Shown here piece by piece: positions 21,782-32,504 of a stretch of DNA of 64,000 nucleotides. Source of the stretch: Nemania diffusa (taxonomy: Eukaryota; Ascomycota; Sordariomycetes; Xylariales; Xylariaceae); NCBI GenBank assembly GCA_038501195.1, contig JBBPUQ010000003.1:2372501-2436500 (forward strand), in the 5' to 3' direction. Position 1 is the stretch's first letter. Every line of letters begins with the position of its first letter. Position numbers and translations under genes: made by a program. The notes below the pieces were generated by a model. The model saw nothing but the letters and a program-made list of their open reading frames with translations, was not told the DNA's origin and made no database searches.

Positions 21782-24043
21782 TCATTGCATCGTATAGTTG
21801 CGCCCTAGGTTAGGTTTGGATCCTTTCCAAGACGCAACTACACTGCTGCTACCACCACCAATCTTCTCAAAGCCTTGCGCAATATCGAGAAGATTTTCCG
21901 TCTCTTCTTCGAAAAGGGGAGGAACAAAGCTATTCTCAAAGATCGGCCACTCGTTCTCCTTCGTGTCCAGTCCCAAGTTAGGCTGATTGACAGCCAAAGG
22001 TGATTGTAAGAAAACCTTGCTTGGCGATGACATATCAAACGCCTTACTAGGGGATTCATAGCCTAAGGCAGGTGTTAAGGCAGGGACTCCTAAGAAGGGG
22101 GCCGAAGTGACTGGTTTCCGAAGTGCAGAGTTGGTAATGTCACCTAACGCGCTAGTGGACTGCGACCGATCCAACCGTGGTCGTTTCGCCGACCTCTTAA
22201 CAGGCGAAAGATCCGAAGGTGTTGCAAGATCCAAAGCCACGTCCTCAAAGAAGCTAAAGTCGCCTCCCCCGTAACCAGTATAACAATCGAGACCGTAAAG
22301 AGAAGTATCGTTGATGGAATCTCCGAGGAACGAAGGGCTCCATGGAGGCATGTTAGCTATGTTGTCCGATATGTTACTCACACGGCGCAAAGGCGATTCG
22401 AACATTGACGTCACGTGATCGCGATGTGCTTGAAGATTGGTGTTAGGTGAGACCGATGCCATTGGCATTGGCGGAGGCTTTATTTTGACCACAGGAGTTA
22501 GGGGTGGAGGCATCTGTCTAGACTGTCGTGAAGGGGAAGAAGATATCGGCATCGGTCCATGTGAGCGGCTCTTAGTCGGACTATCGTATGATGAATGACG
22601 CAGGCGCCTGATTTCATCTTCGGCACGTCCCCGTCCACCCTTCATGCGAGGGTGTTTTGTCCCAGAACTGTATAACAGATTCGGCTGCTGACGGAGTGCG
22701 GATGACTCCAAGGATGAGATGTAACCACTATCATCTACCGACGTTGAGACTTCCATCGAGGCATGCTTACGCTTCTGGGAACGTTTCCTTGATCCCCAAA
22801 GCATTGAATGGGTAGAGGGCGGGGTGTTGCTTTCGGGTTTCACAAAACGAGGCATAGGAGGCGAAGAGAGAATAGCCTGCGGAAGCGGAGAAGGAAGAGA
22901 AACCGGGTCGGCACCATCTTGTTCTTGTAGTTTGTCGCCTAGGTCTTCTGCACAGACATTATCAGAGAGGGGGATCGTAGCGTCTGATGAAGGTTCGGGA
23001 GCAGCAGTAACTGGAGCTTGCGACATGGCATGTAGATAGGGAACACCTTGGGCTTGTGGGACCATGGGTAGTGACGGTAGTCCGTCTTGAAGATATGGCG
23101 TTTCGAAGTGAGAATAATCGACACGCGGTCCCATCGACAAAATGTGCACATTTTCGGATACCACTGAAGCCTTCCGGCTGGGCTTTTCCTTCAAGAACTG
23201 TTGCTCCATACCGGGTTCAATAGCCCAGTAGTTTCCTTTTCCTGGATCGTCTTTTGGTCGTTCTTGCTTGATAAAGGCCTTGTTCAGGCTTAAATTGTGT
23301 CGGATACTATTCTGCCAACCTGCGTCGTTGGCATTGTAGAAGGAAAATGTGTCGGAAATCCACTTGTAGATTTGAGCAAGAGTGAGCCTTCCTTGAGGTG
23401 AGCGAAGGATTGCCATTCCGATTAGCTGCGCATAGCTGTAGCCAGGTTTCGTCCCATCGTCATAAATAGGAAGAAAAGCGGTCGGGTCTGAATGCGGTTG
23501 CTCATCGATCTTGGCTTTTTTAGATGGCCTGGATTCTGTAATAGGGGCAGCTTCCAAGAGGGCACGTTTGCCTGTTGGAGTTGGGTAATACTCTTCAACG
23601 TTAAGGTTAAACGACGGGGGTGCAGGATATAGGGTAGGATGTATATTCTCCTTGTCTACGGGTGTTTGTCTAGAGTTCGCCGTTTTAAACGTCGACATCA
23701 AAGGTTTTTTCGGCATAGAATCCGTGGCTTGCGCATTCAATGTGGGTGGGCATATATTTATTGTGTTGAGCTTGCGATTTTGTGATAGGCCCAAGGGAGT
23801 ACCTGAAGATTGGCGAGCGCCCTTGTGAGGTGAGTGGTGCTTTCTGTGGCCATTGGGAGGATTGAAGACTAAATTGCCGGTCGAGTTTTGCAAGGCGCGA
23901 TGCGGAGAAGGCGGTCTTCCTACGGACGGCATTGGGGCCCGGCTTATTGATTGTGATGGTTGTCCGTAGTTTTCGTCCTGGAATTCGTCCTGGAATATGT
24001 GCAACGGCTCGTTTGGGGCCGCAAAGCGTGTTGGTCTGGCCAT
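21782..24043 (-). CDS. Forkhead (winged-helix) transcription factor, Hcm1/Sep1-like
   Basis: Predicted 753-residue nuclear regulator in one exon. The forkhead domain spans about residues 199-287 and begins KPGYSYAQLIGMAI; helix 3 carries NDAGWQNSIRHNLSLNKAF, and the wing region has DPGKGNYWAIEP. There is no FHA domain before it, which favours the Hcm1/Sep1 group (S-phase and septation gene control) over Fkh1/Fkh2. I chose the ATG at 24043 rather than 24067, since MARPTRFAAPNEPL looks like the real N-terminus. A KENIHP motif at 131-136 resembles a KEN degradation box. Many SP/TP pairs follow the domain. The C-terminus is acidic and hydrophobic (WPIFENSFVPPLFEEE), a possible activation segment. 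The upstream 600-900 nt is pyrimidine-rich on the coding strand with several short ATG frames, as in long fungal leaders. Confidence 0.91.
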   Translation of the reverse strand: MARPTRFAAPNEPLHIFQDEFQDENYGQPSQSISRAPMPSVGRPPSPHRALQNSTGNLVFNPPNGHRKHHSPHKGARQSSGTPLGLSQNRKLNTINICPPTLNAQATDSMPKKPLMSTFKTANSRQTPVDKENIHPTLYPAPPSFNLNVEEYYPTPTGKRALLEAAPITESRPSKKAKIDEQPHSDPTAFLPIYDDGTKPGYSYAQLIGMAILRSPQGRLTLAQIYKWISDTFSFYNANDAGWQNSIRHNLSLNKAFIKQERPKDDPGKGNYWAIEPGMEQQFLKEKPSRKASVVSENVHILSMGPRVDYSHFETPYLQDGLPSLPMVPQAQGVPYLHAMSQAPVTAAPEPSSDATIPLSDNVCAEDLGDKLQEQDGADPVSLPSPLPQAILSSPPMPRFVKPESNTPPSTHSMLWGSRKRSQKRKHASMEVSTSVDDSGYISSLESSALRQQPNLLYSSGTKHPRMKGGRGRAEDEIRRLRHSSYDSPTKSRSHGPMPISSSPSRQSRQMPPPLTPVVKIKPPPMPMASVSPNTNLQAHRDHVTSMFESPLRRVSNISDNIANMPPWSPSFLGDSINDTSLYGLDCYTGYGGGDFSFFEDVALDLATPSDLSPVKRSAKRPRLDRSQSTSALGDITNSALRKPVTSAPFLGVPALTPALGYESPSKAFDMSSPSKVFLQSPLAVNQPNLGLDTKENEWPIFENSFVPPLFEEETENLLDIAQGFEKIGGGSSSVVASWKGSKPNLGRNYTMQ

Positions 24044-27000
24044 GCTGACCAGCGATGATAGGAGCAAGCACTAGAAATTGTTGGTACCAGATGCGTCCTG
24101 CTCGGGTCAATGTCAATGAGATGGTCGTGCAAGGCGCGGGAGTTAGGTGGTCATTCGTGATCAAACTAGTGATGGTAAGGTCGTCTCGGGGGATTGCATG
24201 ACGACAGCTAATTTAATGGAAAGAAGGAGAGGGCTCACCTTTGGGTTTAAGGAAAATGGACCAGATGAGCAGTGGAGACGCGAAGCAAGGATGACCTATG
24301 AGCTGTGGGTATCGCTAGGCAGAAAGGCTTCTGTACGGGTAAGTTCCTGTTTATGAATTCGATAAGGCTGTGAAGAGCAGAAGACTGCGCAAAATGGTTG
24401 AGAGGGATAGTTCTCCGACGGGTAGTAACACAAGCGGCTGGAGGTAGCAATGCTGAATACCTAGTAGAAAAACTAGGATGGGAGGATGATAGATAGGAGA
24501 CGAAAGGGAGGGGGAGCTGGATCGTCGAGATCTGGGGAGGGAAGAGTGACAGCCGGGTGTGCAAATAGATTGGAAGAGAGTACAGAGGGGAGGCACGGTA
24601 GGTACGTACATGCAGTTAAGAGTCTACTTGCTAAAGAGCGCTGAAGAACAGGTTTAGGTAGGTAGGATGTGTGGGTATGCCCAGTCTTGCCGGTAGGTAT
24701 GATAGGTGTCTAAGGAAAGACTGGCACCAGAGTGTGCGAAATGGAAGACCTAGTAGGGCTTAGTACGCCAACTCAGCAGTGGGGCGCCAGTGGATCGCAG
24801 CAGCCAAGTGGAGTCGTGTGGAGTCGCGTTCCCGGCAGAAGAAGCTGAGTAGGAGAGAGTATTGGTCCAGAGTGCTCTGGGCTGATACGACGAGGGTAAG
24901 CAAGATATAGAAGCGGATACCTGTGGTGTAGGTAAAGTATGCGTATGGGACAAGGGTTCGGCGCAAGGAGGTGGAGCTAATTAAGGTCGGCATAAACCAT
25001 CTACGTACTAACAGTAGGATGGTATTTCTGCGTGCTTTGACAGTTTAGGTCAGGTCCAGCTCATTTATCAGATGTTCCACAGAAACTAAGTAGGTATGCG
25101 TAGAGTCCTAGACTTGGGCAGCGTACATACCTTCACCTTAAATTCCAGCTTCCCATGCAAGGCTCAATTGATCGCCGGCGTTGTGTTACACTTTTGGTCC
25201 TCGAGATGGGGAGAGAAGAGCAGAAGCGTGAAGTGATCTCGGAACCGAAGAGAGGCGAACAAATAAAGAGGTGTTGGAAGACTGCAAAGTGATGGAACTC
25301 TACCGATTAACTCGCGGGAAGGCCGAACCAGTCTGGACCGAGGAAAGTAAGAAGAGTGGTGGTTTGTCTGCTAGAAATGGTCGTTCGGGATTTCAATCCA
25401 CAAATCCACAGCAAACTGAGTATATCTTATCCCATACTCTCCAAGTTTTCTATCTTCTGTTCGATTTCTATCCTTCTCTGCTTAGGCCCCCGCAGCACGG
25501 CGTTATCTTTACTCGCGATGCGAAGCAATGTGCGTGCGTGCGACAAGAAGGATGCAGCTCGTACGAGGGTGCAAATACCGTCTGGGATTAATGAGGTGGG
25601 TGTAAGCGATTGGACGAGGGAGGACAGCGCGTAGAGTGATTCCAGATTGGTCGCACAGAAGAATTCAGGGAGGGGGTATCGTTGGTTGGACGTGTCGCGT
25701 TGTTTTGGAATCCGTAACAACGCGTCAAGCCAATCAAAACGTCATAGATTGATTCTTGGCACGCCTCTGCACGCACTTTGCTTCGCCCCAGTTGCTAGCC
25801 AAATGCAGACTAGTGGAATTCCGATAAGTGCTTACAATGTACGCATATACCTACATACGTACGTACATACAAAATCCAGTACAGCATTACCTACCTACGT
25901 AGTACACATACAGCACCCCAAGCCGACTATTTTATTGGTTACCATTCATCTGAATTCGTGCAGTACCGCTGTACATGATAGACGCCCATTTATCCGCCAT
26001 CTAAGTAGCAAATATGAAGCCATCTCAGTACATTAGTGGGCACCGACTAACAGCTTTAACTTAAGACACATTTACCTACTATGGCGCCAATGTCTCAAGA
26101 ATAGCTCATATTTACTGTTTTATCGTTTCCACTATCAGTAATACCTGCCGACATAATATCAATATCGATATCTGAAAAGACGCTAATATTAAGTGTGTAA
26201 TGCGGGAAACGGGTATCTGCTGCGCAGTGATGTTTAAGGAGAATAACCTCATCCGTGGCACGTGATATATGTATTGAGGTCTGCGGAAGACAGTTTTCTC
26301 ACAGGCAATTCTCCCCAATCGCAGATGTTTTTCACTGTGTATTATAACACCTAGAAAGCTAGATTTGTTCAAATCCTGTACCACGCTTTGCTACGGTTAC
26401 TAATACCTGAACGGATAGTCAAGTACCGGACTTCACATTGTTGCTACTTTGAGTAGAGTAGTGTGGTACAGATATTTCCCCCGACACATCACATCCGCTC
26501 ATACCAATAATGGAATGATGAGAGAAAAAGTACCATCTTTCACTGTCGGACGTTTTCTACTTCAGCCTTCTCAATGCGGAACAACTGCCAACTCATCATG
26601 ACCCTTACTCTCACCGAGAGATCAACTCTTATGGTCGAGGCCAGGTCTTCAGCGAATCATAGCTGTAAAATAAAGTCCCGTGGTCTCCTTAGCTGGCCGG
26701 TCGAGCTGCGACCTAGAGGGCCCTGATGTAAAAACTCGTTCTCAAACATTAATAGCACAGCCATTAATCCAGCCATAGTTTCACGGGCTTCACAAGATCC
26801 AAGTTCCAGGTATAACGGCCCCCATTCATAATACGAGGATGAATACAGACATTCTGATAATTACATCACGAACAGCCCAAAGTACCTCGCAAACCTAAAT
26901 GAGGCTTGCTAGGCTATGCCAGCTCGCTATGCATGAACCTAGGCCATGCGTTCCGAGTACTTGGTGAGCTATCAACTCTGGATTTGAGTTACTATCATTA

Positions 27001-28624
27001 TTGGTACTCCGTTGCTTCTTATTACCTAGCATTACCGAACACATCGTACTACATGGATACCGTATCATGACAAGATATTATGACAAGGTAGGTTTAAAAT
27101 TTTTTCTCAAGTTCCGATGTCAAACCAGACTGGTTGGCTAATATACCTAAGGCGTAACTTTACTATCGTTATTGGAAGTGATATATCACTTTTAAAGGCT
27201 CCTGAGGCTTAAAACAATAACAACAATATGCATATTTTCTTGCCACAATCTACACCGCGCGAGCAAACATAGGTATACACCTCTACGATGGCTGGATATA
27301 CCTTGCAAATTCGCCATTCGATTCGCAAGAATCCTCAACAAGCATCGGGTTCGATTACCCGGGCACGACGACCGGTTAGCCCAATCAGCAGGTCGTACGA
27401 CTACTAATCTAAAGTGAGGAGAGACATTAAATCTTCAGCGCGATATTTTAGTGTGATCTTAAGGTTGTCCGCACCGGGCTGGATTTCCTGTGCCTCTCAG
27501 ATGATTAGGTAATAACAATATTGTTCTTCTTCTAGTGCCGTGATTTTCTAGGCAGTCCTCCATTGCCCCTTATGGCAGCTTCATACATACAACAGCTTCA
27601 ATACAGTTGATAATCATGTTGATGAGTTTGTTGGTTAAATAGCCCGCCCCTCCTATTTAAATTTATTGAATTCTAGTACTAGAAATTCCTAAAGGATTTC
27701 CCATGTATAGCTATTTAAACGTCGTAGCTTCCCTTTGACTTGGCTAGGTTTCATCCTTAGTACCATAATAATGCGTAACAATCCCTATTTGTGCTATCCA
27801 TAAGCTACCAGCATGTAACTATGGATAGTTGAGTGTTACATTTGATAACATTTAACCTTCAGCAGCGTTGCTTTAAAATACTGCAGTCCTATTCTGTAGC
27901 AAAGTGCTAAGGTCCTAATAATAAACGGAATATTTTGTTCTGTAACGGTGGTTTCGTGGGTTTGTGCTGCAGTTCTGTATCCGTGACGGACTAATTCTCG
28001 AACATAAGCACGCCTGGTTGCCGTTAAGGAAACAACCGTACGGGGGTAGTAAAACATCAACAAACGAACTATATGTGACAGGCCCTGTATCTCGACTTTA
28101 AAGACTACCTATGTATACTAAGAGTAAAAGCATACCGAGGGCTTGCTATGTTTAAATTTTTTAAAAAAGTATTAGCAATATTTTATATAATTAAAAGTGT
28201 TACAATTTTACAGCTTAAATATTATAATTTGAAATTTTATTGTAAGTTATTTTTTTATATATTATATATATAGCTTTTACAATAAATACTTTCCCTTTTT
28301 ATTGTTAGGATCTAATGGCTATGATTTACTAGAGTACTGGCATACCTGTACATATTACCACTCCCGTCCATGTATTGAAAGAGATTCTTCTCTCCTTCAA
28401 GCTTTAGCCTTGTATAATACACACCACCAGCTATATACTACCTCTTGTATTGTACCTGACCTATAGTTCTTCCCGCTCTGTGACATTTATAAAATTGTAA
28501 TTTTCTATACTGGGTCTGAACAAGCCCAATGCGCACCCACTCAATGTTAAACCTACTGACTGGTGAAGCTTTTTGAGAAACGCGATGTAATAAACATGAT
28601 CTAGTCGGAACAGCTTCAACAATT
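24044..28624. other. Upstream leader of forkhead gene, then 4 kb of decayed AT-rich DNA
   Basis: From 24044 to about 25100 the minus strand is CT-rich and probably the promoter and long leader of the forkhead gene. From about 26000 to 28600 the DNA becomes AT-rich, without frames above 90 codons and with many stop codons on both strands, as expected of old repeat-derived sequence altered by RIP. tRNA-like remnants lie at about 27344-27480. No protein gene is supported. Confidence 0.55.
28141..28310. repeat. AT-rich island (probable RIP-mutated repeat remnant)
   Basis: Roughly 170 nt composed almost only of A and T, with TATATTATATATATAGC-like runs and very little CpA/TpG, just upstream of the tRNA genes. 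A similar TATATTATATATAGCTT run occurs at about 40660. The transposon origin is an inference from composition. Confidence 0.55.
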
Positions 28625-28696
28625 GGTCCAGTAGCTCAGTGGTAGAGCGTGGGATTGCAGACCCCAAGGTCACGCGTTCAAGTCGCGTTTGGGCCT
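28625..28696 (+). tRNA. tRNA-Cys (GCA anticodon)
   Basis: A 72-nt cloverleaf without intron. Acceptor GGTCCAG pairs with TTGGGCC (two G-T or T-G wobbles), the D stem is GCTC/GAGC, and the anticodon loop TTGCAGA carries GCA. The T arm is ACGCG TTCAAGT CGCGT, with T as discriminator. The anticodon stem TGGGA/CCCCA has an A-C mismatch at the loop-closing pair, which is the only flaw. A T4 run starts 12 nt after the gene. Confidence 0.9.
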
Positions 28697-28707
28697 CACA
28701 ACTATTC

Positions 28708-28711
28708 TTTT
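28708..28711 (+). terminator. Pol III terminator of tRNA-Cys
   Basis: The first T4 run downstream of the tRNA-Cys gene, with a T5 run at 28722-28726 as backup. Confidence 0.65.
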
Positions 28712-28968
28712 CTCCACGATCTTTTTCCTCTTTGTTAGCGTAGTAGTACTATAGACTATTAACTTTTTTCTTCTCTCTTAGATGTTTTTAGCTGGTACCT
28801 ATAGGACCTTCCAAGACCCTCTTAGCTCTAGTTTGCCTTGTACTTCAGCCAGTCATGTTTTAGAGGATAGAAACATTTAACCAAACGCTATTCTTAGTAC
28901 GATCTCTAAAAAAAAAGATTGCTATTCCTCTCAGTACAATATACGGCCCGACCAACTCAACCAACCAC

Positions 28969-29072
28969 GGCCTCGTGGCCCAATGGCAAGGCGTCTGACT
29001 ACGAGAGAGAGATTCAGAAATGACTCCCTCACGGCAATCAGGAGATTCTGGGTTCGACCCCCAGCGAGGTCA
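28969..29072 (+). tRNA. tRNA-Arg (ACG anticodon), intron-containing, copy 1
   Basis: The cloverleaf has acceptor GGCCTCG pairing with CGAGGTC, anticodon stem TCTGA/TCAGG and loop CTACGAA with anticodon ACG (read as ICG), T arm CTGGG TTCGACC CCCAG, and discriminator A. An intron of about 32 nt (about 29005-29036) follows the base 3' of the anticodon, the usual nuclear tRNA intron position. No run of four or more T follows before copy 2 begins 29 nt later. Confidence 0.92.
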
Positions 29073-29101
29073 GTATGAGTGACATCCGCCGCGAGGCGAA
29101 C

Positions 29102-29218
29102 GGTTTCGTGGCCCAATGGCAAGGCGTCTGACTACGACGAGAATTCGTTACGAGATATCTCGTTGACGAATGGTTCACGATAATCAGGAGATTCTGGGTT
29201 CGACCCCCAGCGAGATCA
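29102..29218 (+). tRNA. tRNA-Arg (ACG anticodon), intron-containing, copy 2
   Basis: The mature part is identical to copy 1 except in the acceptor stem (GGTTTCG with CGAGATC). The changes keep pairing: C3-G70 became T3-A70, and C4-G69 became a T-G wobble. The intron (about 29138-29182, 45 nt) is in the same place but longer and unrelated in sequence to that of copy 1. A T10 run lies 36 nt downstream. Confidence 0.88.
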
Positions 29219-29253
29219 ACAAAGGTACCAGTACTCTCAGGTTGTCACCATAA

Positions 29254-29263
29254 TTTTTTTTTT
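29254..29263 (+). terminator. Pol III terminator (T10) after tandem tRNA-Arg genes
   Basis: Ten consecutive T, the first T run of four or more after the start of tRNA-Arg copy 1, so it may serve both tRNA-Arg genes. Confidence 0.7.
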
Positions 29264-29700
29264 CGGTTACTCGAAATAGGCGGCATGCGTTTGAGCAAGA
29301 TATTTAAAACTGACATATCACTTGAAAAATTGGGACGGTCCAGACCATATATCAGCAAGTTAATCTATAATTTGAAACATATCAACAATTTAATATGGTG
29401 GCGGTGCTTACCTGCAGGTGCAGGTACTACAAGCATATTGCCGCGGCTAGTTGCATAAATGTGAGCCTGAGTAGGTAGGGCAAGAGCTTCGAGCCTGTAA
29501 CCAACCCCGCCATAGGTATCTACTGTACTTAGATCAGCTACCCCTCCATTCCATTCCATCTCTCAAGCCCTGGGCCGCTTGCTTGCAACCTCGTTACCTA
29601 CCTTACCAGCGCCACAACCCGCCTTGACGCCCATCGACTCGAGGCTCCATGCTATTATGTAGCGGGACATTTGAGAAGTGACATATCGTATACTATCAGG
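29264..29700. other. Short upstream region of ATG16
   Basis: About 440 nt between the tRNA terminator and the ATG16 start, presumably the ATG16 promoter and leader. No other feature is seen. Confidence 0.5.
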
Positions 29701-30725
29701 ATGCCCAATTGGCGGGATGACTATCTGGCCTCGTTGCAAGAGGCGGAGCGCAATAGCCCGGTGAACAAGGAACTGGTCGAAGCTTGTAAGCGGGCTTCCT
29801 CCCTCCCGTCTCGTTGGATGAGCGTGACGCCAACCAACAACCAACGGCGCCATGACTCAAAAACATCCCTACACAAACAAAAGAACCGTGAGCCTATGCA
29901 TCCATAGCCGTACAAAGCTGACTGCTGTGTTCCTTTGCCCCCTTTTCTAGGCTCCCGGCTCGCGGACCGTGTCGCAGCGCTCGAGGCCGAAAAGGTGGCC
30001 TGGGTCGCGGGTTCACCAACCCCTTCCAGCAGAGCAGCACCTTCGAAACCCCCATCGACAAGCGCCGCCGATCCTGTAATTTCCTCTGAAGACACAGCGC
30101 AGCTGCGCCTCCATCTCGCCGAGGCCCTTCGTGGACGTGGACAGGCTCAGACGCGTCTCAAGGCTGCCGAGGCCGAGCTCACGACGCTGCGATCTAAGAA
30201 TAGAGTTGATAATAAACGCATCGGCGATATGACAGCCGAGCGCAACGCGCTGGCTGCAAGGATGCGCGATCTGAACGAGGAGCTCGAGAAGAAGAAAAAC
30301 TTCCTGAAGGTACGTAGACGATACGAGCGCCACTGTCTTGTTTGCCTGCTTGCCTGCTTGCCTGCCCGAGACTGTGCGATGTTTATCTGCTAGGACTCGG
30401 TCATACTACCGAACTTGGCACAGGGGAAGAGCACGAAAAGAAAGGCGGTGAGGTGGGTAAAGGTGTGAAAGGGTAAAAGGGGGAGGCGTATGACTGGTGT
30501 TGACGTGCCCGAGAGATGCGCCCTTCCAATGCTGACTGCCTCCCGTCTCTCTAGGATGTCCAGGATGATAATCTCACCCTAAACATGGAACTTAATATGA
30601 CTATACAGAAGGCAGCTAAGGTGCAAGCTGAGAACAAGGAGCTTGTTGACCGTTGGATGAAGCGGATGGGTCGCGAGGCTGACGCCTTGAATCTCCAAAA
30701 CGAATCACCGAACAATCATAAATGA
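29701..30725 (+). CDS. ATG16: Autophagy protein Atg16
   Basis: Predicted 204-residue Atg16, the coiled-coil protein that dimerises and holds the Atg12-Atg5 conjugate, forming the E3-like enzyme for Atg8 lipidation on the phagophore. Exons 29701-29785, 29951-30309 and 30555-30725, with introns of 165 and 245 nt. The N-terminal MPNWRDDYLASLQEAE helix is the Atg5-binding segment. Splicing gives LVEA+CSRLADRVAALEAEK, and the last junction joins KKKNFLK to DVQDDNLTLNMELNM. The middle to C-terminal half (about 110-200) is a long heptad-rich coiled coil (LRSKNRVDNKRIGDMTAERN, ENKELVDRWMKRMGREAD). There is no WD40 domain, as is usual in fungi (Atg16 about 150-220 residues). A Ser/Pro/Ala linker (about 52-80) is variable. 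Convergent with DOT1, 273 nt apart. Confidence 0.93.
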
Positions 30726-30998
30726 CGACAACACAAGCTAACTGAAAAGAAAACGTACATCATAATTGCTTTGTCTGGTATCATCTATAATCGCATCTTC
30801 TATACAGTAAGTGTCTAAAGCGTTGCTTCGCTCTAAATCTGAACAACGTTCGCACTCCGCAGGCTATGCCACCTTGGTATCCTGTAAACCACCATTCAAA
30901 CCGCTTCTCTTCCGGCAGTGTATGAGGTCAAGTCATAATCACTGACATTTGCCTTAGATAAGGCAAGAATACCCTATTCAGTGCGGCCCGAGCCGGAC

Positions 30999-32504
30999 TC
31001 ATTTTCTAGTGGAGATATAGTACTCGCCATCAGATCCAGTCCAACTTACCCAATTCTCGTGATATCGGAAATACTCGACGTCGAGGATACTTGTGGCAAC
31101 GTCGTTGATAGCAGTTTTGTTATCATGTACAAATGACTTAAGAGATATGATCTTGCAGCCCTTTTTCAGGTCAAGGAACATATTGATGAGAGCATCGTTG
31201 AGGGTCGATGTGAAGGCTTTGTTGTTCACGAGCACGACGTCCGCCTCCTTTAGTTTCTCGAGGATCCTTGAATTTGTACGGAAATCGCCTCGCTCAAGAT
31301 GAACCCTTCCTGGTGCCACGCCCCAGAGCATACACCTAGCCCTGAACTCTTTTTCTTGTGCTTCTGCCAAGTTGCAGGCATTTTCCATCATCTCACATCC
31401 GTAGCTGCGACACCCAATCTCGAGCGCGGCTTGTAGAACGACATTTCCAACCCCGGAACCGAAATCGATAAAGACTTGATCTGATGTCATTTTCGTCTGC
31501 TCTACCAGGATTTTGGTAACAAAGGGGTGCAAAAGCTCTCCATAAACGTTGTCGCTTCCGGCATCATACTTGGTTAGCATTTCAACCTTCGGGGCGACTG
31601 TGCGGTCGTAGACCTGGGTGAGGATCAAGGAGACGAGACTAGACGGTAGATGATGTATTCGGTCGAGGTTTTTGGCGACGGTACCATTTGTCACCAATTC
31701 TAGAAGCCTTGTGTTATAGCTGTCGAGCGCCGCTCGAAATGCCGAGACATCTCGGTACTTCTCGCTTACAGCTCGCTCCATTTGCCTTCTGAAACTCATA
31801 TTGTGATCGATAAAAGCCTTGGAGTCGGCGTCTGTGAGGTATGTTTCGGCTACACTCTCGATGATTGCAAGAATGTCTTTGACCGCATCGATTTTATCCT
31901 TTTGCCATACAAGCTCATACCTTGAACATGAAGTTAGCGCTATAGTCGAGAATTACCTAGTAAGCAGAACCTACCTCTCTCGCACACAGCGCGAAGGATA
32001 CTGCACCTGAATCGCTACCTCATTGTCTTTCGCGCCGGGAATCGGGGGGCACTTTGTTGATCGCGAGGCGATATCAGCCGCATGGATAATATTGGGTTTT
32101 CTAATATCGTCGCCAAATGTCTTTTTATGACGCAGCTTGCGGTTCATGTCTAGTAGTCTACCATCGCTCCGTCGCATGCGCTTTCGGAAGGGATCACCGT
32201 CCTCATCTTCTGACTCGGTGTCGTTGCCAAAAACGGGTGAATCGCGAGGCGTACTTGTGACAGCCTTGCGTTTCCGCTCGATCCGTGGCTCGTCCGAGGA
32301 GGAGGGGTATGGAGATGTGCTCTTCGGTCGCGATGCGCGCGGGTTGGGGGATAGCTTTGTCGGGAGAGAGAGATGCGTAGATGACGTGCGCGCGCTGTTA
32401 GAAGGTCTCGGGCTTGGTCGAGGCTTGTTGGGCACGACGACCTTTTCCACGCGCATGGTGGGTGGTGCCGTTTTGAGCTTCGACTTTTGGCCGAAGAGCC
32501 CCAT
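30999..32504 (-). CDS. DOT1: DOT1 histone H3 lysine-79 methyltransferase
   Basis: Predicted 483-residue nuclear enzyme that methylates H3 Lys79 on nucleosomes using SAM; it affects telomeric silencing and DNA-damage signalling. Exons 32504-31975 and 31920-30999, with a 54 nt intron; the junction gives CVRE+[14 protein letters not shown]. Residues 1-130 are a basic, Ser/Pro-rich tail likely to contact nucleosome and DNA. The catalytic domain shows the D1 loop [15 protein letters not shown]-binding motif [19 protein letters not shown] (329-346), motif II-like [17 protein letters not shown], and VVLVNNKAF with [13 protein letters not shown], all diagnostic of Dot1. It ends [17 protein letters not shown]. 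The size is close to other filamentous-fungal Dot1 proteins. It starts at the first ATG of the frame. Confidence 0.96.
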
